Shown: one piece after another, positions 62,945 through 64,000 of the stretch
Numbering within the stretch: position 1 is the first letter of the stretch
Layout of the letters: every line of letters starts with the position of its first letter
From: Oxyruncus cristatus
Taxonomy: Eukaryota; Chordata; Aves; Passeriformes; Cotingidae
Assembly: GCA_013399855.1 (NCBI GenBank)
Contig: VXAY01005820.1
Location: 70,524-134,523 of the forward strand
Length of the DNA stretch: 64,000 bases
Direction of reading: 5' to 3'
The notes under the pieces: model-generated
The model's input: the letters and a program-made list of their open reading frames with translations, nothing else
Database searches by the model: none
What the model was told of the DNA's origin: nothing
Program-made: the position numbers and the translations under genes

Positions 62945-64000
62945 ATGGGAGCCAGGGTTACAAAGCCCAAGAAAGAAATTTACAAAAGACTCCGCGCTGT
63001 ACTCGAGATTGAGGGGCACAGATATGATAAACTCTCCCTAAAAGCCCTCTCGAAATGGCTCCAAGCAAATGGCACCTCAGTCCCAGACAAGCTTAATTAT
63101 GAAGACTGGGACAAATTAGGAGATCAAATCTGGGAAGCAAGTCGCCGTGGAGATAGAACTGCTAGAGATTCCCTCGTAGNACCGACAATCTACTACCCAG
63201 ACCCCGTCTGCACCTCCCGCGAACAGCAGCTTCCCTGCGGGAAAAGACTCTGTAAAAGACTGTATTGCAAAATTCCCCCCCACACACATGGTGGACGGCG
63301 CGGCTCTGGGGGATAGGGGACCGCATGGCGGAGCGGGTGATTGCGAAATATGTGGACACAGCATGTGAAATGGTGGCGACATGTGTGTCGGGAAACATTC
63401 ACTCACAGACAAATTTCGCGGGCAACCGGGGGGCGGTACTGGTGGGGAGGGAGCATTGCGCGCGCTTCCAGCTCCACCTACATGCACGCCTCCACACTAC
63501 ACGTCACAACACTCCACCCACACATGTGACGTGACCAGCCCTGCCCCTAAAACTACGTCATTCTGTAGTGGCGTAGAGGGTTGTCCTTCCGGGCCATCCT
63601 CATGTGACATCAGGTGTCATGGCTGCGCCCAGTCACCGGAGCCATCAGCTGCGGTACCACTGCCAGCAAAGCACCTACCAGTGCCTCCTGCTGCTGAGCC
63701 TCCTGCAATGCATGCAAAATTAAATCATCCACCGCTAACCCTCACACCACACAACCTACTGACACCGCAGGATTTCTTGCAATTTAGTCTCGCTTCTTCT
63801 GCACCAGTAACACATACAGCATCTGAATTCACTTCTCACACAGCTCTATCTACACAGCAAGTGCCTGCCAAAACAGCGCCTGTCACTTTAACTGCAGCGT
63901 GTCAGACAGAGATATCACTGTCTGCTGACACTGTCTGCCACCCAAAATACCATACTGACTTCAAAAAACTCGACAGTGAGCGCTTGGAGGAGCGCGAAGA
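62945..64000 (+). pseudogene. gag: gag of the ERVK-like provirus, interrupted and incomplete
   Basis: The ATG at 62945 is in strong context (CACCATGG) and opens MGARVTKPKKEIYKRL, a matrix domain with a glycine-2 myristoylation signal and basic residues. This frame is matrix-like to about 63178. The single ambiguous base N is at 63180. After it the original frame soon ends (stop near 63314), while gag-like proline-rich sequence continues in the next frame, including a PSAP late-domain motif at 63204-63215. That second frame has a TGA at 63366-63368, then stays open from 63369 to the window end (about 210 codons, proline- and threonine-rich). Capsid is not reached. The break at N may be a sequencing or assembly error; the TGA is a separate defect. 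As printed it cannot make intact Gag. Confidence 0.8.

Noticed and set aside
1..64000. tRNA, rRNA, CRISPR array, riboswitch, operon
   Set aside because: None seen; the repeat content indicates vertebrate nuclear DNA, in which CRISPR arrays, riboswitches and operons are not expected.

Overview
This looks like nuclear DNA from a bird: CR1 LINEs in both orientations, several ERVL-type LTRs, short fragments ending in an RTE-like (ATG)n tail, and a lysine-primed ERVK-like provirus entering at the right edge. There are no operons, ribosome binding sites or compact gene arrays. Most of the window is AT-rich, CpG-poor unique sequence in which I recognise no gene.

Layout. 293-1690: long solo-LTR-like block. 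4700-5760: old, decayed CR1 (+) with a recognisable reverse-transcriptase motif. 10612-10716: CR1 tail. 11437-11720: 3' end of an RTE-like LINE. 18669-20762: a chain of small exons on the minus strand (see below). 20870-22010: degenerate ERVL pol fragment (RNase H plus integrase). 22318-22735: CR1 tail. 24208-24656: ERVL LTR. 29039-29076: a 38-bp RTE tail insertion flanked by a perfect 10-bp duplication. 31698-31766: CR1 tail (-). 36438-36902: CR1 (+). 37495-38378: ERVL LTR (+). 47404-50161: nearly full CR1 (-), followed by another CR1 (+) that is interrupted by a second LTR of the same family (-). 59039-59600: LTR. 59873-61030: CR1 (+) with reverse transcriptase. 62415-64000: 5' LTR, primer-binding site, leader and interrupted gag of an ERVK-like element that runs off the window.

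The most interesting non-repeat signal is on the minus strand between 20762 and 18669. Five successive open segments (20762-20387, 19640-19562, 19437-19311, 19107-19008, 18760-18669) have plausible splice acceptors and donors, and the phases match at all four junctions (1, 2, 0, 1). Together they give about 256 residues of continuous, mostly helical-looking protein separated by introns of 746, 124, 203 and 247 bp. I read this as part of an unrecognised spliced gene; none of these exons except the first is conspicuous as an ORF. Its 5' and 3' ends are unresolved. A degenerate ERVL pol fragment lies about 100 bp upstream of the first exon.

The other story is repeat layering: nested insertions with readable target-site duplications, and a young-looking, CpG-rich provirus whose gag frame changes at the window's single ambiguous base (63180).
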